Assembly: GCA_963682175.1 (NCBI GenBank) | Contig: OY821777.1 | Coordinates: forward strand, 17,752,001-17,816,000 | Origin: Triglochin maritima | Taxonomy: Eukaryota; Streptophyta; Magnoliopsida; Alismatales; Juncaginaceae | Direction of reading: 5' to 3' | Length of the DNA stretch: 64,000 nt | Shown here: positions 12,448-23,419 of the stretch, piece by piece | Position numbering within the stretch: position 1 is the first letter of the stretch | How the letters are laid out: every line of letters starts with the position of its first letter | The notes under the pieces: model-generated | Told to the model about the DNA's origin: nothing | Database searches by the model: none | What the model saw: the letters and a program-made list of their open reading frames with translations, nothing else | Position numbers and translations under genes: made by a program

Positions 12448-13959
12448 TTTTCTACAAAATAAATCATATAGGATTTTAATGCCAATTTTATGTTTTAATA
12501 CACATGCATACATATATTGAATATAAATGTAAATGTTGCAAATAAAAAAAAAATCCCATAAATGCAACAATCCAAGATCCCATCAATCGTAATATAGACT
12601 AGCTAAGGGCTATCGAATACATTACAATATCAAGGTAAGAAAACATTTTCTAATCACAACCTTTTTGAATTTTAGCAACATTTATCATCTTCAAACTCTT
12701 GTGACTCTTGTCGTTTTAATTATGAGGGAATACGACCTATCCTCGTAAGAAAAACTTTTTCCCAAAAACGAGCGAGGGCTCTAGGTAATGTTAAGAAAAC
12801 ATATTTTCATTTGATACGAGATACGTTTATCCATTGTATTCACAACTAAACATACTTGGGGTTCACTAGGGTGAAACACACCTCATATATTTAATTGTGG
12901 CACAACAACAGTCAACCATTATATCTCTCACTATTCCCAAAGATGGAGGGAGCTATCTGCCGCTAAGGGCGAGCAGAGTATCCCTCGATCAATGGCTGCT
13001 AGTGGATGAAATAAGAAGGAAATTTATTCTTAATTTTTGTTTGGACAATTTAACACGTGATTTAGAATTTTAGGTTATCATGCATATTATTAATCATACA
13101 CATCCTAACATTCAACACATTCATCACATGCATAGCAAGATAAAAACAGAAATTAAACATTCACACAATCCACATCGTGTGAGTTTATATGTTCCCTTCG
13201 ATCCTCGATCCTCGCTCCTCGATCTCTGATCTTCGATCCTCGATCGATGCGCTACAGCGGCGACTTCCTCTTGCACCGGAGATGTAGATTTTACAGAAAA
13301 TAAACATGCTCCTCACATTCGATAAAAAACCGACTAGTGCAAGTCCTATATAAAAACCTCTCATATGCAAATGCAACTATCTAAAAGATGGAAAGAGAGA
13401 GAATTTTGGCTTTTACATACATAAGCCCCCGTATAATAATGATTACATACATTCATAATTGCTGATTTGGAACATATAAACTCACAATCCTGCAAAGCAA
13501 CTCAAGCATCCACGCACGCAATTGCTATAAACTACAGAATCTAATTTATCAATCATCTAGAATCCTAAACAATTCTTTGAAAAATATTTTGAAATCCATT
13601 AAAAACATTTTTCATTCATCCATAGTTCAAAAATTAATTTTGAACCGCTGTCCATCCAATTTCCAATGGAAAGATGAACTGCAGTTTTTCGGTTTTGTTG
13701 ATTCTCTTACAAAATAATTGTTTTTAAATAAAACGAAATTATTGTAAGTTAGACTAATGTCTTAATCTTAATTCTAATAATTACATGGCATGTTTTGAAA
13801 CTCTTAAAACATTCAGACGAATTATTACAGAGAATTATATCAACAAAACATCCATACACCGAAAAAACCGGTAAATCGAATTGTTTAAATCCTAGATGGT
13901 AAACTAAATTCGTTTACAACCATAAATCATGAGAAAATTGAACCTAACTCTGATACCAC
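12448..13959 (-). other. Leader region of nested copia, including primer site
   Basis: About 1.5 kb between gag and the 5' LTR with no supported gene. The primer site reads TGGTATCAGAG on the minus strand (13949-13959), one base from the LTR. Short direct duplications such as GATCCTCGATC at 13199-13246 give a 63-codon spurious ORF. Confidence 0.75.
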
Positions 13960-16011
13960 TGTTGGATTTCATGTTTAATTATACATATATATTTTCGAAA
14001 TTTTTTATGTATAATAAGGATCATCTACAATTTTCTACGATTTATTTCATGCATGTATTGGTTTGTTTCAAGAACTAGTTTTAAAAACTTATTAAAACAA
14101 ACATGAGTCTACGAAATTCATACCTATAAGTTCTCTAAAACTTCTTGAAGATTCGGAGACGCTGTGGATGCTTGTTGCTGCGTCGGATGCCTCCGAGATT
14201 TCACCAAACTCTAAACGAGATTGGAGAGAGAAGAGCTAGCCTCTCGATCTCCAATAGAGTTTAGAATCCAATTACTAACCCCTTTAGTTTCCTTGAGAAG
14301 ATGACCTCTTGAAACTAAATCTAAACTTAAGAATTTGTGGAAATTTCGTGGAGAATTAAGGAGAGAGATTTTGCATGAAAAACAATGAATTAATTCAACT
14401 AAGGAGGTAATGAGATAACTTGTATTTATAAGGTCTCTCCAAATTACATATTCATGTGCAACCTCTTGCCCATGATTTCATGCAAAATTCCATCTAACCA
14501 TCCATTATTTAATAATAAATAATATTAGCCACGAATTAAATCAATTATGGACAAATTCCATGCATGATCTAATTAATTCTTAAATTAATTCTGCATTAAC
14601 CGTCTGGACCGGTCGACCGTTTGTATGTTCGGTCGACCGGTCGAACCTGGTTTCGGTCGACCGTTCAACAACTCGGTCGACCGTTCGTAACAGGAATTAT
14701 TCCATCGCTATGTTCGGTCGACCGACCGAACACATTCGGTCGACCGTTCGAACAGATGAAAATTCCCTGTTATCGGTCGAGACATGTCCGGTCGACCGTG
14801 CCCGATCGGTCGACCGTTTACGGCTAACCGGTCGACCGTTGGAGCACTGTTCCGCAGACTTGTCAAATTTCGGTTTTAACCCCTACAAAATTTGACATTT
14901 CGGGATTAGTAGTAAATTCACAACTTATGTAGCATATTATCCTATGCAATGATCAATCATTACACCTCATAATATTTACATCACATATGAATTTAATTAA
15001 GATTCTAATTATGTTATTAATCACAACATAATTTTGATTTTGCTTGTTCACCCCATGTGTCATATTTTCTACATGAAACCCGACACATCCTATGAACTCA
15101 AAATCCCCATTACTCGTTTCCCAGTTTTGTGTTGTGACCTATGAGAGGATCTAAATTATGTTGGCAGTGATATTAAGAGTTTAATATCACAAGCTATAAG
15201 CGGTATCTAGCTACACATTATAGCTCCCAATTAGTTAGATGTCTTAATTCCACTCGAACCAAAACCCGATCCAATTAGTGATGGAGTGCACCACTTGTGT
15301 CCGTCCCTTGCCTCATGATATTAAGAATACACACAATGTAGTATTGTGTCATTTTTGTATTAGTATTCATTTCTTGATCTCTTTAAGCTATTTATAAATA
15401 TGTGACTTAACTCAAATCACATTGTGCACATTATAACTTTGCTTTATCAAGGGGCCCACTAATATCATCACTCAATTAAGAGGGGCAATGATAGTCTTTT
15501 GACTAACTATCTTCTCCAACAAAAGTTGTACTTAACCAACCAATGCCTTTACACTACACTTATCGATAGTTCAAGACACTGATCTAATTAAGTATTCCTT
15601 AAGTGATCAGATACAAGTCTCATATCAAAGGACCAAAGACACAGTAAAATATTAATGACACAGAAACACATTTCTCTAATATTTTACTTATTAGGTCTAT
15701 TCAGTATACAAAAGTAATATTTTCCTCTTTTGCATACCCGTGTTGTCACTCACTTGTAGAGCTACAATGATGTATGACCAAACACGACAATCTTAACCCG
15801 GTAATTAATGTCCCATATTAATTACCATGATTGCGAATATCTTTTGTTTTATGTAAACCAATATCTTTTAGAGCTCTACGGTTAAGGACCAAGAGCCTCT
15901 TCCTTAACACTTCTAAAAGACGAATAACATAAACAAGGAACAAAATGATTTCTCATTCAATTCATAATAATTGACATTTAAAAGTAAAACTTTCAGAACA
16001 CATTCCCTTCA
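13960..16011 (-). repeat. LTR of nested copia (right, 5' LTR)
   Basis: Partner of 6223-8251, with plus-strand ends TGTTGGATTTC and CATTCCCTTCA. The palindrome cluster is at 14606-14838. Immediately right (16012) the outer element's gag resumes. Confidence 0.88.
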
Positions 16012-16623
16012 CAAAGTGAGGTAGAAACTAACTCTTGCTCTAGTAATTCATGCTCAACTAAGTCATATTATAGTGATAGCTCACATTCTAGTGTTAATGA
16101 AGAAACTTATACACATGATGAGCTTCAAAATGCATTTCATGACTTAGTTAAACGATATGACATCATTTGTGATAAAAATAAGAATACTAGAAAGCTAATC
16201 AAAGATCTCCAAAACCAAATTGAAACATGCATGAATGAGAAAAATGAGGTGGTTGCTAAACTAGAAAACTTTGCATCAAATTGTGACAAATTAAAAGCAA
16301 CACCTATAGATTGTGAACAACTAGATCTTCAAGCCTGCAATGTGCAATTAAGAAAAGATTTAGAAAGATTCATTAATGGAACTAAGATGCTTAACATGCA
16401 CTTAGGTAGTCAAAGGCAATCTTTGCAAAAACATGGTTTAGGATACAATGCTAAATTGAAAAACCATGTATCTCACACTACACTAAATGGAAAGCACTTA
16501 GTTGTAAACCATAGTTCCTCAAGTGTGTGGGCTCCTAAATCCAAAATGGTTTGGGTTCCCAAAGCTAACATCCAAGGACCGAAAGTTGTTTGGGTACCAA
16601 AATCTACACTTGTAGGTGCTTGA
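16012..16623 (+). pseudogene. gag: Copia gag, C-terminal coiled-coil part (resumed after insertion)
   Basis: An open frame of 203 codons ends at TGA 16621-16623. It begins in Ser/Glu-rich sequence (SEVETNSCSSNSCSTKSYYS), then has a long Lys/Glu/Leu/Asn-rich coiled-coil-like stretch. It ends with repeated WVPK motifs (MVWVPKANIQGPKVVWVPKS). The same order occurs at 50500-51180 in the Sirevirus-type element, where these motifs sit just before protease. Here the expected next segment (WIVDSGCSRHMTG protease in the relative) is absent. It is the downstream half of the gag that starts at 5622. Confidence 0.85.
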
Positions 16624-17243
16624 GGAAGAAATCAGTGGTGACCGGGCGAGCTTAAGAGTTAAATTCAAATCCGGTTGCATCACCAAATGAGATTGGAACC
16701 AATTCAAGCTTCAAGTTGGAATAATTTGCTTATCCTCTAAATTCTTCAATCAAATTGGTTCTAGTCTAGGTTATACATGCTTGATTGACATATCATATAC
16801 TCTATTCATTGCAAATCATATATCACATCCATTGATTATAAATGTAAAATTTTGAAGGGATGTTAGAATAAGGCTTGAGTAGAAACTTCAAGGAACTTAA
16901 CTTTAATCATACTCTTAGTTTCCATATAGCCTTATTGATAGGGGGAGCTTATTGAATATCATTTTCTTAGAGTAATGAAGTGCAAAATTTAGGGGGAGCA
17001 ACTTCATTACAAGACATCCACATTGAAATTTGATTGTATAACCTTTGTTTTATTAATAACATTTTTTGATGGATGTCAAAGGGGGAGAGATAATTAAGGG
17101 GTAACATGGAATTTTGTAATAAAATTGAACAAAAACTATGCACATCCATAGGGGGAGCATTAATAAGCATAGTTTACAAATACAAATTCCATGTATTAAG
17201 ATAGAGTTAAGATATAGGTTGCCATCGTCAAAAAGGGGGAGAT
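16624..17243 (+). other. 3' untranslated region with multiple polypurine tracts
   Basis: No coding frame. GGGGGAG tracts start at 16941, 16992, 17081, 17151 and 17235; the last abuts the LTR (17244). Repeated polypurine tracts before the 3' LTR are a known Sirevirus trait. Confidence 0.85.
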
Positions 17244-18732
17244 TGTTGGGTTTTTGGCTTTAATCTATGTTTTGATGATTTAATTAACCTAATCTTAATT
17301 ATGATCATGTATAGTAACACACATATTGCATTGCATATATATTTCATTGTGCTAACCTCTACAGGTGATCAAGACTCAAGGAAGAAAGGAAAATCAAGTT
17401 AAGACGTGTAATCAAGCTCTTTTGAAGACATGTATTTTGTATTTCTTTGAGTCTTTAGGAACATGTGTAAATTGAGCATACTTGAGCTAAAATCAACTTA
17501 AACACACACTAGGTTCCTTATAGAAGTCACACACGAAATTTCACATAAGTTGGACTTCAATAGATCACCCAAACTTAGACCGGAAAACACCAAACCTGAA
17601 CCCTAGTTGTCTGACCACATTCGGTTGACTGCACAATGCCGTTCGGTCGACCGAATGATCAAGTATCATGTTCGTGTTTCACTGCCCGGTTTCGATTGAC
17701 CGTGTTTTAACTTTTGGTCGACCGTCTGAACTTAATTTTCCCGACCGTTACTTTTGTCATATATACCCAACGGTCGTATTCGTATTAAACCAATTATACC
17801 CCAAATACATTTCATGTATCGGTCGACGGAGGACCATGATCGGTCGACCGTTTCTCCATCTCCTGACAAACCCCAATTGCCTGTTGAAAATCGGTCGACC
17901 GCTAGACCTGTTTCGGTCGACTGAATATCTAATTGTTTCTCAACCCCAAAGTGCCTGGACGAAATCGGTCGACCGAACCCTTTCTTGTGTTCCACCGATG
18001 ACTTAAGTGTACCTAAGTCGTAGCGTTGGGCGGTCGACCGTTACCTAACCGGTCGACTGAACTTTGTGCAAAACTACCAAACGGTCGACCGTTCGTCCCG
18101 TTTCGGTCGACCGAATTTACTCAGAATTGGGTCCTACAGATTTCTATTTTGTGTATCACACATCAACTCACACCCAATCAATCTCAACGGCTCTATTCTA
18201 TCTAATGCCTATATAAGGAGTTGTAACACAACTCTCCAACTACAAACTTGTCCGAAACATTAGAAAGAATCCCAAACACTCCAAACCTCCAATTTCCACA
18301 CTTTAGTCTCAATTCCAATATTTCTCAAGTGTGCTCAAGTTAAGAGTGTTGTTCCACTCAAGTTCTCAGTTGTAAAAGAAGCAAGGACTTCGGTGAAAGC
18401 CCGAAGTGTTCCTCTCGCATTGTGAGAGAAGAAAGTCAAGCTCACGAGGGTGTTCGTGGAGCTTGTTTTGTAAAAGGTGTTCTCTCCCGGCCCGGAACGG
18501 GGAGTGGATAGTGAAGACGCGAGCGGAGCTCGAAGTGTCGAGCGGAGCTTGCAAGAGAGGACGTAGGCGGTGGCCGAACCTCAGTAAAACCCCCGTGTCC
18601 ATTGTGGTTTGCATATTCTTTCCCTACTCGCTTGTTTGTTTAAAATTCCGCTGCATATCTTTGATTGTTTAAACAAGTAGAGAATTAGGTGATTAGCCAT
18701 AATTGTGGACCCATAATCCACATGATCCTACA
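17244..18732 (+). repeat. 3' LTR of gag-only Sirevirus-type element
   Basis: Starts TGTTGGGTTTTTGG, ends GATCCTACA, and is followed by the CAAAC target copy. Palindrome cluster at about 17640-18115, TATA at 18209-18218. It differs from the left LTR by scattered substitutions (several in CpGs of the palindromes) and small indels near 18225 and 18480. Confidence 0.88.
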
Positions 18733-19308
18733 CAAACGTCCTCACCCTTTGTAGAGGCGTCACACAGATCTCCAGACAGTAGCGCTCCAACGCGTTGAAC
18801 CTTCGGGTATACTCAGCCAGGGTCGCATCTCCGTGCTTGAGGGTCATGAACTCCTCTCTCCTCCCATCTCTGACATGCTCTGGGAAATACTGCTCATTGA
18901 ACTCCCACAGGAAGTCCTCCCAGCTTATGTCAGTCCTGCCCTCAAATACCACCGCAGAAATGGTCCTCCACCAGTTGGACGCGTCTCCTCCCAACACATA
19001 CGCTGTCATGCTTGCCTCTCCGGAGGGCACTCAATCGCCTGAAGGATCTCCTGGATCTTCAGGACCCAGTCCTCTGTTGCCTCAGACTCTCCTCTACCAT
19101 CGAAGGTAGGTGAGTGTTGTCTCATAAAGCGGTCGAGCATCACTCCTGTCGATGCTGGCTCTCCTCTGCCTGACTGGAGATCCAGCATCGCACCTAGTCG
19201 CCCCACCGTGTCATAGAGCATCTGCCGCTCCTCTGCCCAGTCTGTGCCCTCAGTCTCACCGCTTGTGCTACGGTCCCGTGGGGGAGGTCTCACGCGTCTC
19301 GGAGACAT
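18733..19308 (-). pseudogene. gag: Ty3/gypsy gag, N-terminal part, frameshifted
   Basis: Start ATG at 19308 (MSPRRVRPPPRDRSTSGETE). Two overlapping frames (19308 to about 19020, then about 19030 to 18733) join into one Ty3 Gag with a one-base frameshift near 19025. Recognisable Retrotrans_gag segments are QHSPTFDGRGESEATEDWVL, GDASNWWRTI, WEDFLWEFNEQYFPEHVRD and LAEYTRRFNALERYC. It runs without a stop into the copia insertion at 18732 and continues at 4071-3899. Gag would form the particle shell. This copy is dead because of the frameshift and the 14.66-kb insertion. Confidence 0.85.
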
Positions 19309-19429
19309 CTATACACAAAGAAGACAGCACACATCAAAAACATGAATGTATGAACTAATGCAGACTCTAAAACTCCAAGGGTGGTTTCTTTGGATAAGGA
19401 CACTGGAACCGACCTCTCTAATACCAAGT
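19309..19429 (-). other. Ty3 leader and primer-binding site
   Basis: On the minus strand TTGGTATTAGAGAGG lies right after the LTR end (TTACA), resembling the initiator Met primer site with changes. 120 bp separates it from the gag ATG. Confidence 0.6.
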
Positions 19430-19796
19430 TGTAACATCCTCAAATAGCAGAAGAATTTAAAATTTTAATAACACACAATCAACAGAGGATATTACACAAT
19501 AAAAGGAAACAAATGCACCATATAATATTCAAGTATTTCAAAAGTGTGATTACATTCCAAAAGGCTAAACAATAGATACAATAATCACTCCGACCTTAAA
19601 TGAGAGAAAGCAGGATCAGGTAACAGCGCTCCTCTGCTCGGTCACCACCCCTATCGCTGATCACGACTTGAAAGTAAACATGCAACAATGCCTGAGTTTC
19701 CAGAAGGAAACCCCGTATGCCAAACTCTACAATGCATGAACTGAAAAGCACCCTAGCATGCAATTCTACCAACAAGAAAAACACCACAACCAGGCT

Positions 19797-20222
19797 GGGC
19801 TCCAGGGCTTTTTCACCCAACCACAACACACACCACCGTTACGGGGCTCCAAGGCTTTTTCACCCAACCGTAGCTACCACGACACGACCAAGGGCTCCAG
19901 GGCTTTTTCACCCAACCCAAACGTCCAAGGGCTCCAGGGCGTTTTCACCCAACCCTTAACAAGCGGTCCATGCTCAGGCTCCAGGGCTCTTTCACCCAAC
20001 CTGGACGCACTACGGAGCTCCACGACTTTTTCACCCAACCCCGCACAGACTAGCTGGGCTCTAGGGCTATTTCACCCAATCGCAGCTCTCACACAGTTAC
20101 AAGGCTCCAGGGCTTTTTCACCCAACCTCCTTAACACACCCATTTCCAAGCTGGGCTCGAGGGCTTTTTCACCTAATTGCAGCTCTCACACAGTTACAGG
20201 GCTCCATGGGTCTTTCACCTAA
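19797..20222. repeat. Minisatellite, GGCTCCAGGGCTTTTTCACC unit
   Basis: Ten copies of a roughly 25-bp core (GGCTCCAGGGCTTTTTCACC plus CAACC) separated by variable 8-27-bp linkers. Copies differ at one to four positions. Inside the Ty3 LTR. Confidence 0.88.
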
Positions 20223-20336
20223 CTACCGCAACACTCGTGCCCACTAGCACACCTGCCGGAAGAACATCGACACAACAACTCGCCCCACACGGACGACCAC
20301 GACAACTGCACCTCCAACGTGCAAAACTGGACACAA

Positions 20337-20935
20337 ACGGTCGACCGAACCAAACACAGGGCAATTGCCTCGACCGGAACTCTATCGGTCGACCAATTCC
20401 CACCAACCACACTCATTCGGTCGAACCAAAGTCAAGGACCGGTCGACCGTTTAGAAGTCGCCTCCCAGGTTCAACGAACAAAACGACCAATTGGTCGAAC
20501 GACAAAGAGACCCCGTTCGACCGAAAGTCACCAGGGAAAAATCCCTCACGCACAACAACGAATCCGGTCGAACCCCCGAGCACTCTCGGTCGACCGAATT
20601 CCACTAGGGAATTCCCCACACTCAACATCAAGTCTGGTCGACCGAACCACCTTCGGTCAAACCAACCACCAATCCAACTTAAGTCACCGGTCGGACAAAG
20701 TCACACAGGAGGTCGACCGTTTAGATTGTCAACGCCCCAACCGACCTATGACAACACACATGGTCGAACGGCAAAAGGGACCCGTTCGACCGAAACTAAC
20801 CAGGTTTGCCTCAAATGCACAATCAGTCGTCCGCCCCAAGGGCATCGTTCGACCGGTGTGAGGCAGAAACCGAAATCTCATTAAGAACGGTCGACTATTT
20901 GCACCAACCGGTCGACCGATCAGGCAGTAAAATCT
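20337..20935. repeat. CGGTCGACCG palindrome cluster in a Ty3/gypsy LTR
   Basis: About 17 perfect or decayed copies (CGGTCGACCG, GGTCGAACG, GTTCGACCG, CGGTCGACTA) in 600 bp. It is the same palindrome as in the copia LTRs, in an LTR that is otherwise unrelated. Confidence 0.85.
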
Positions 20936-21532
20936 GCTGCATGTTTACTTGCGACGAGCCGGAAGGCCAACCGTCGACTTCCAAATACTCACACTACTAA
21001 AGTGAGCGAGTTGACATACCGTGAAGGTTTGAAGAAACCTTCGAAGGACCACGATGGTGCTTCCACGAGCTCTTCTTCCCAAAATCATGATCCACCGACG
21101 AACGACTCGCCCGGTCAACGATCACAATTCCTCGACGCTCCACAGACACGACTCCACCTTCGTCGACCTACACCAACCAACCACGACCACAGAACACAAG
21201 TTAGGTCGAGGGAGGGAGAGAACCAAAACGAGCGAGGAGGGTTAAGAAATCAACGACTCACCTCGACGGGCAACCCAAACCTGAAGCACGCCTCTGCCAC
21301 GCCTGAGCTCGACACCTCCACGCCGGAGCACCAACTAAGGGAGAGAGAGAGTGAGAAACGAGAGAGAGAGTCGTGAGAGAGTGAGAGAGTGAGAGAGTTT
21401 TTTCACCATAAATATCTTCCTCAAATCCATCTCAACCATCCATCCACTCCACTCCATCTCAGCCGTCCATCTCATCTCCTCCTAAACACCACCTAAACAT
21501 CATTAAAACTCAATTAGGATTAGGATCCCACA

Positions 21533-22138
21533 CTAACTATTTGAGAACAATTATATAAAAATATTTCACCATATTATCTCAGTGATCTTCAGTAAAATAG
21601 TGAAATAAATATCATCGAGTTCGCTTTAGTAATAGATTAAAAAAATTGAACTCCCACATATCTTTGTTTTAAAGAAATTTTGTATGTATAAATATTTGTA
21701 GGTTTCGCAAACTACAAATCAGTGGGAGATGATTTTAATTATCATTCCTGAAGGATGACTATCTTTGAAGGATAAAACCCGAAAGACTATATAAATGTAT
21801 TCCTTTTTTGCTTTTCTAATTTTTGTCCCACGGGGTTTTTTTGGCTAATAGTTTTTTAACGAAGTAGCATGTGCAATGTTCATTAACTTATGTCATGCAA
21901 TCTTTTTCCCTTAGATAATTTTTTTCCACTCGATTTTGGAGCAAGTTTTTTAACGAGACATGGACGTAACGTAATATGGTCAAAGAGAGTATTATAATGT
22001 ATGGTTAATTGAGGGGGTAGTCATACTCTCCGCACTCTTTTTTCCTTCATCAAGTTTTGTCCCATAAGGTTTTCTTGGTGAAAATTTTAATGAGACAGAT
22101 TCAACAACGTATATTAGAAGGTAATCATCCAAGGGGAG
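21533..22138 (+). other. 3' non-coding tail of a Ty1/copia element
   Basis: No coding frame. It contains phrases typical of the tail of small plant copia elements: AGTGGGAGATGATTTTAA near 21723, twice TTTTGTCCCA followed by GGGTTTT or AGGTTTTC, and TTTTAACGA/TTTTAATGAGACAG. It ends in the polypurine tract CCAAGGGGAG before the LTR at 22139. All coding parts of this element are missing. Confidence 0.6.
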
Positions 22139-22369
22139 TGTTATGAAATCACATAATTGATATGGATGATCTACCTTTCATTTTACATTGTAATTAGATG
22201 ATGTAATCTCATATTAATCTATTTCCTAACAGTGATTACTTCCTTTCATGTATTGTCTCCTTAACCTATAAAATGGGTCTCTTGTTATAATGTAATCTAT
22301 ACATGCAATAATGGAATGATTCTCCTCCCTAAATTATTGTCTCTTCTTTAAAAACCTAGTTTTATAACA
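22139..22369 (+). repeat. Short copia LTR (231 bp)
   Basis: Starts TGTTATGAAATCAC and ends CTAGTTTTATAACA, with terminal inverted repeat TGTTAT/ATAACA. TATA-like CTATAAAATGG near 22257. Length and ends resemble small copia lineages such as Ale/Retrofit (inference). Confidence 0.75.
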
Positions 22370-23042
22370 ATACTTAATTATTGCGAATAAAGAAGCTACA
22401 ACAAATTAACACGCTAACAATACTTGGAATTTTATATTAAAAAATTATACCAGAAAATAATACATGTCGCAATTGACTCAAACCTTTAGGAATTAAATTT
22501 CGTAGAATAATATGACGCATTTCAGATGGAAGTTTAGGGAATTGACATCATTGGAAATTAACTTCATTCAGAAAGCTTTTAACTTGTAGACCTAACTTTT
22601 ATTATGTCGAGGTAAGAAAGTCTAAACAGTTAGCATATGGGGAAAAGCTGAGTATGAATAGATTCTCAAATCAAACAAATTAAATTGTGAAGTCTTGTTT
22701 CAATCGCAACTTCTCAAAAATGTGCGTTTGAATGTTTTATAAGACTTAAACGTAAGTTTTTAAGTGTCCACACAAGACACTTAATCTAAAAGGTGATCTC
22801 AATATTAGCCTTCTTTCTATAATAGGGTTCGATTAAGCAATAGTACATTTTGTGGAACACCTTAGGACTCAAATGGAGAAAATATTTTTGACTTCATCTA
22901 TTACAAGTCAATTAGTTTCCTTCTTTAAAAAGTTGAACGGTTGTGGACTAACGACCTTATCATCTCCTCTCTCAACCACCAACCTCAACAAACAACTCCT
23001 CCAAAATAGTACTTGCACTATACCACAATTTTCGCACACCCC
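22370..23042. other. AT-rich intergenic sequence
   Basis: No supported gene or repeat. It is the upstream flank of the small secreted-protein gene. ACAATACTT occurs at 22368 and 22418, beside the copia LTR end. Confidence 0.5.
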
Positions 23043-23052
23043 TTTATAAAGG
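23043..23052 (+). promoter_or_regulatory. Probable TATA box of the small secreted-protein gene
   Basis: TTTATAAAGG lies about 85 bp before the ATG at 23135, with a purine-rich, stop-rich 5' leader (GAGAGAAAGCAAACAC) between. Confidence 0.5.
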
Positions 23053-23134
23053 CCAATATTTCTCCGAAACAAACAAGAGAGAAAGCAAACACAACCAAGA
23101 AGATAGAGAGATAGAGCTAGAAAAGGTGGAAGCA

Positions 23135-23419
23135 ATGACCACAGCAGGAAGAGGAGGTTTCCGTAGCGTGGCCGTTGTTGCTCTCTGCGTTCTACTCGTC
23201 GTCTCAGCCTCACCGTCTGTGGACGCTTGGTGGTGCTCAGGTTACAATTCTTGGTTCCAATGCATCCTTGAACAAGGGCGACAAGCGTGCAGAGCTGACC
23301 CTTACTGTAACCCTAGCCGCAGGCCCCGGAACGTGTGGGAGCAAAATCGTAATTTTCTCTTTCCTTCTCTTGCTTACGTTGGTTTTTGGTTGTTAATATT
23401 GAGATTTCTTAGAAATTAA
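23135..23419 (+). CDS. Putative small secreted Cys-containing protein
   Basis: The ATG at 23135 gives 94 residues. Residues 1-28 look like a signal peptide: a short basic N-terminus (TTAGRGGFRS), a hydrophobic core VAVVALCVLLVV and Ala-containing cleavage context SASPSVDA. The mature part starts WWCSGYNSWFQC and has four Cys before residue 60 (C, C, C, C in WWCSGY, FQCILE, ACRADPYC), then an Arg/Pro segment. The last about 25 residues are hydrophobic (FLFPSLAYVGFWLLILRFL) and may be read-through of an intron. A GTAATTTTC donor at 23349 and a TTGTCTAG acceptor ending at about 23510 would give an alternative short C-terminus. TATA and leader positions fit a real gene, and GC content rises over the frame. 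I do not recognise the family. Not TE-like. Confidence 0.5.
   Translation: MTTAGRGGFRSVAVVALCVLLVVSASPSVDAWWCSGYNSWFQCILEQGRQACRADPYCNPSRRPRNVWEQNRNFLFPSLAYVGFWLLILRFLRN

Larger units (their letters stand above)
6098..16011 (-). mobile_element. Nested Ty1/copia element, minus strand, partly tandem
   Basis: Two LTRs of about 2.03-2.05 kb (6223-8251 and 13960-16011) flank an internal region with gag-pol on the minus strand, a polypurine tract (AAGTGGGAGAT on the minus strand, 8252-8262) and a primer site (13949-13959, CTCTGATACCA on plus). The outer left flank, 6098-6222, is a second copy of primer site plus leader that should only lie inside the element. The structure is therefore leader/LTR/internal/LTR, a truncated tandem array. 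No target duplication exists at the outer edges. It sits inside the gag gene of the element at 4072-18732. Confidence 0.85.
4072..18732 (+). mobile_element. Gag-only Sirevirus-type Ty1/copia element carrying a nested copia
   Basis: Two similar LTRs (4072-5569 and 17244-18732) start TGTTGG and end CCTACA. They bound an initiator-Met-type primer site, a gag gene, and a 3' region with five GGGGGAG tracts before the second LTR. Target sequence duplication is CAAAT/CAAAC, one mismatch. After gag there is no protease, integrase, reverse transcriptase or RNase H, only about 620 bp of non-coding sequence. Removing the nested copia (6098-16011) leaves about 4.75 kb. The gag type, multiple polypurine tracts and close gag homology with the element at 47859-58337 place it with Sireviruses. 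It would have depended on a related autonomous element for mobilisation (inference), like the plant gag-only elements described as TR-GAG. Confidence 0.85.
19430..21532 (-). mobile_element. 5' LTR of the minus-strand Ty3/gypsy element
   Basis: Plus-strand ends are TGTAACATCCTC and GGATCCCACA; the termini are imperfect inverted repeats (TGTAACATCC against TGTGGGATCC). The left edge is fixed by the adjacent primer site and gag. The right edge is inferred from TG..CA. It contains a 10-copy minisatellite (19797-20222) and a palindrome cluster (20337-20935). The long plus- and minus-strand ORFs across 19717-20884 come from these repeats. Confidence 0.65.

Noticed and set aside
12448..12570. N-terminal extension of the copia frame to 12570
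   Set aside because: Starts at TTG in the leader and has no Gag similarity. ATG at 12447 matches the usual Gag start.
19717..20884. Overlapping ORFs of 154, 180 and 235 codons
   Set aside because: They lie in the minisatellite and palindrome region of a Ty3 LTR, in several frames at once, and have no conserved domain.
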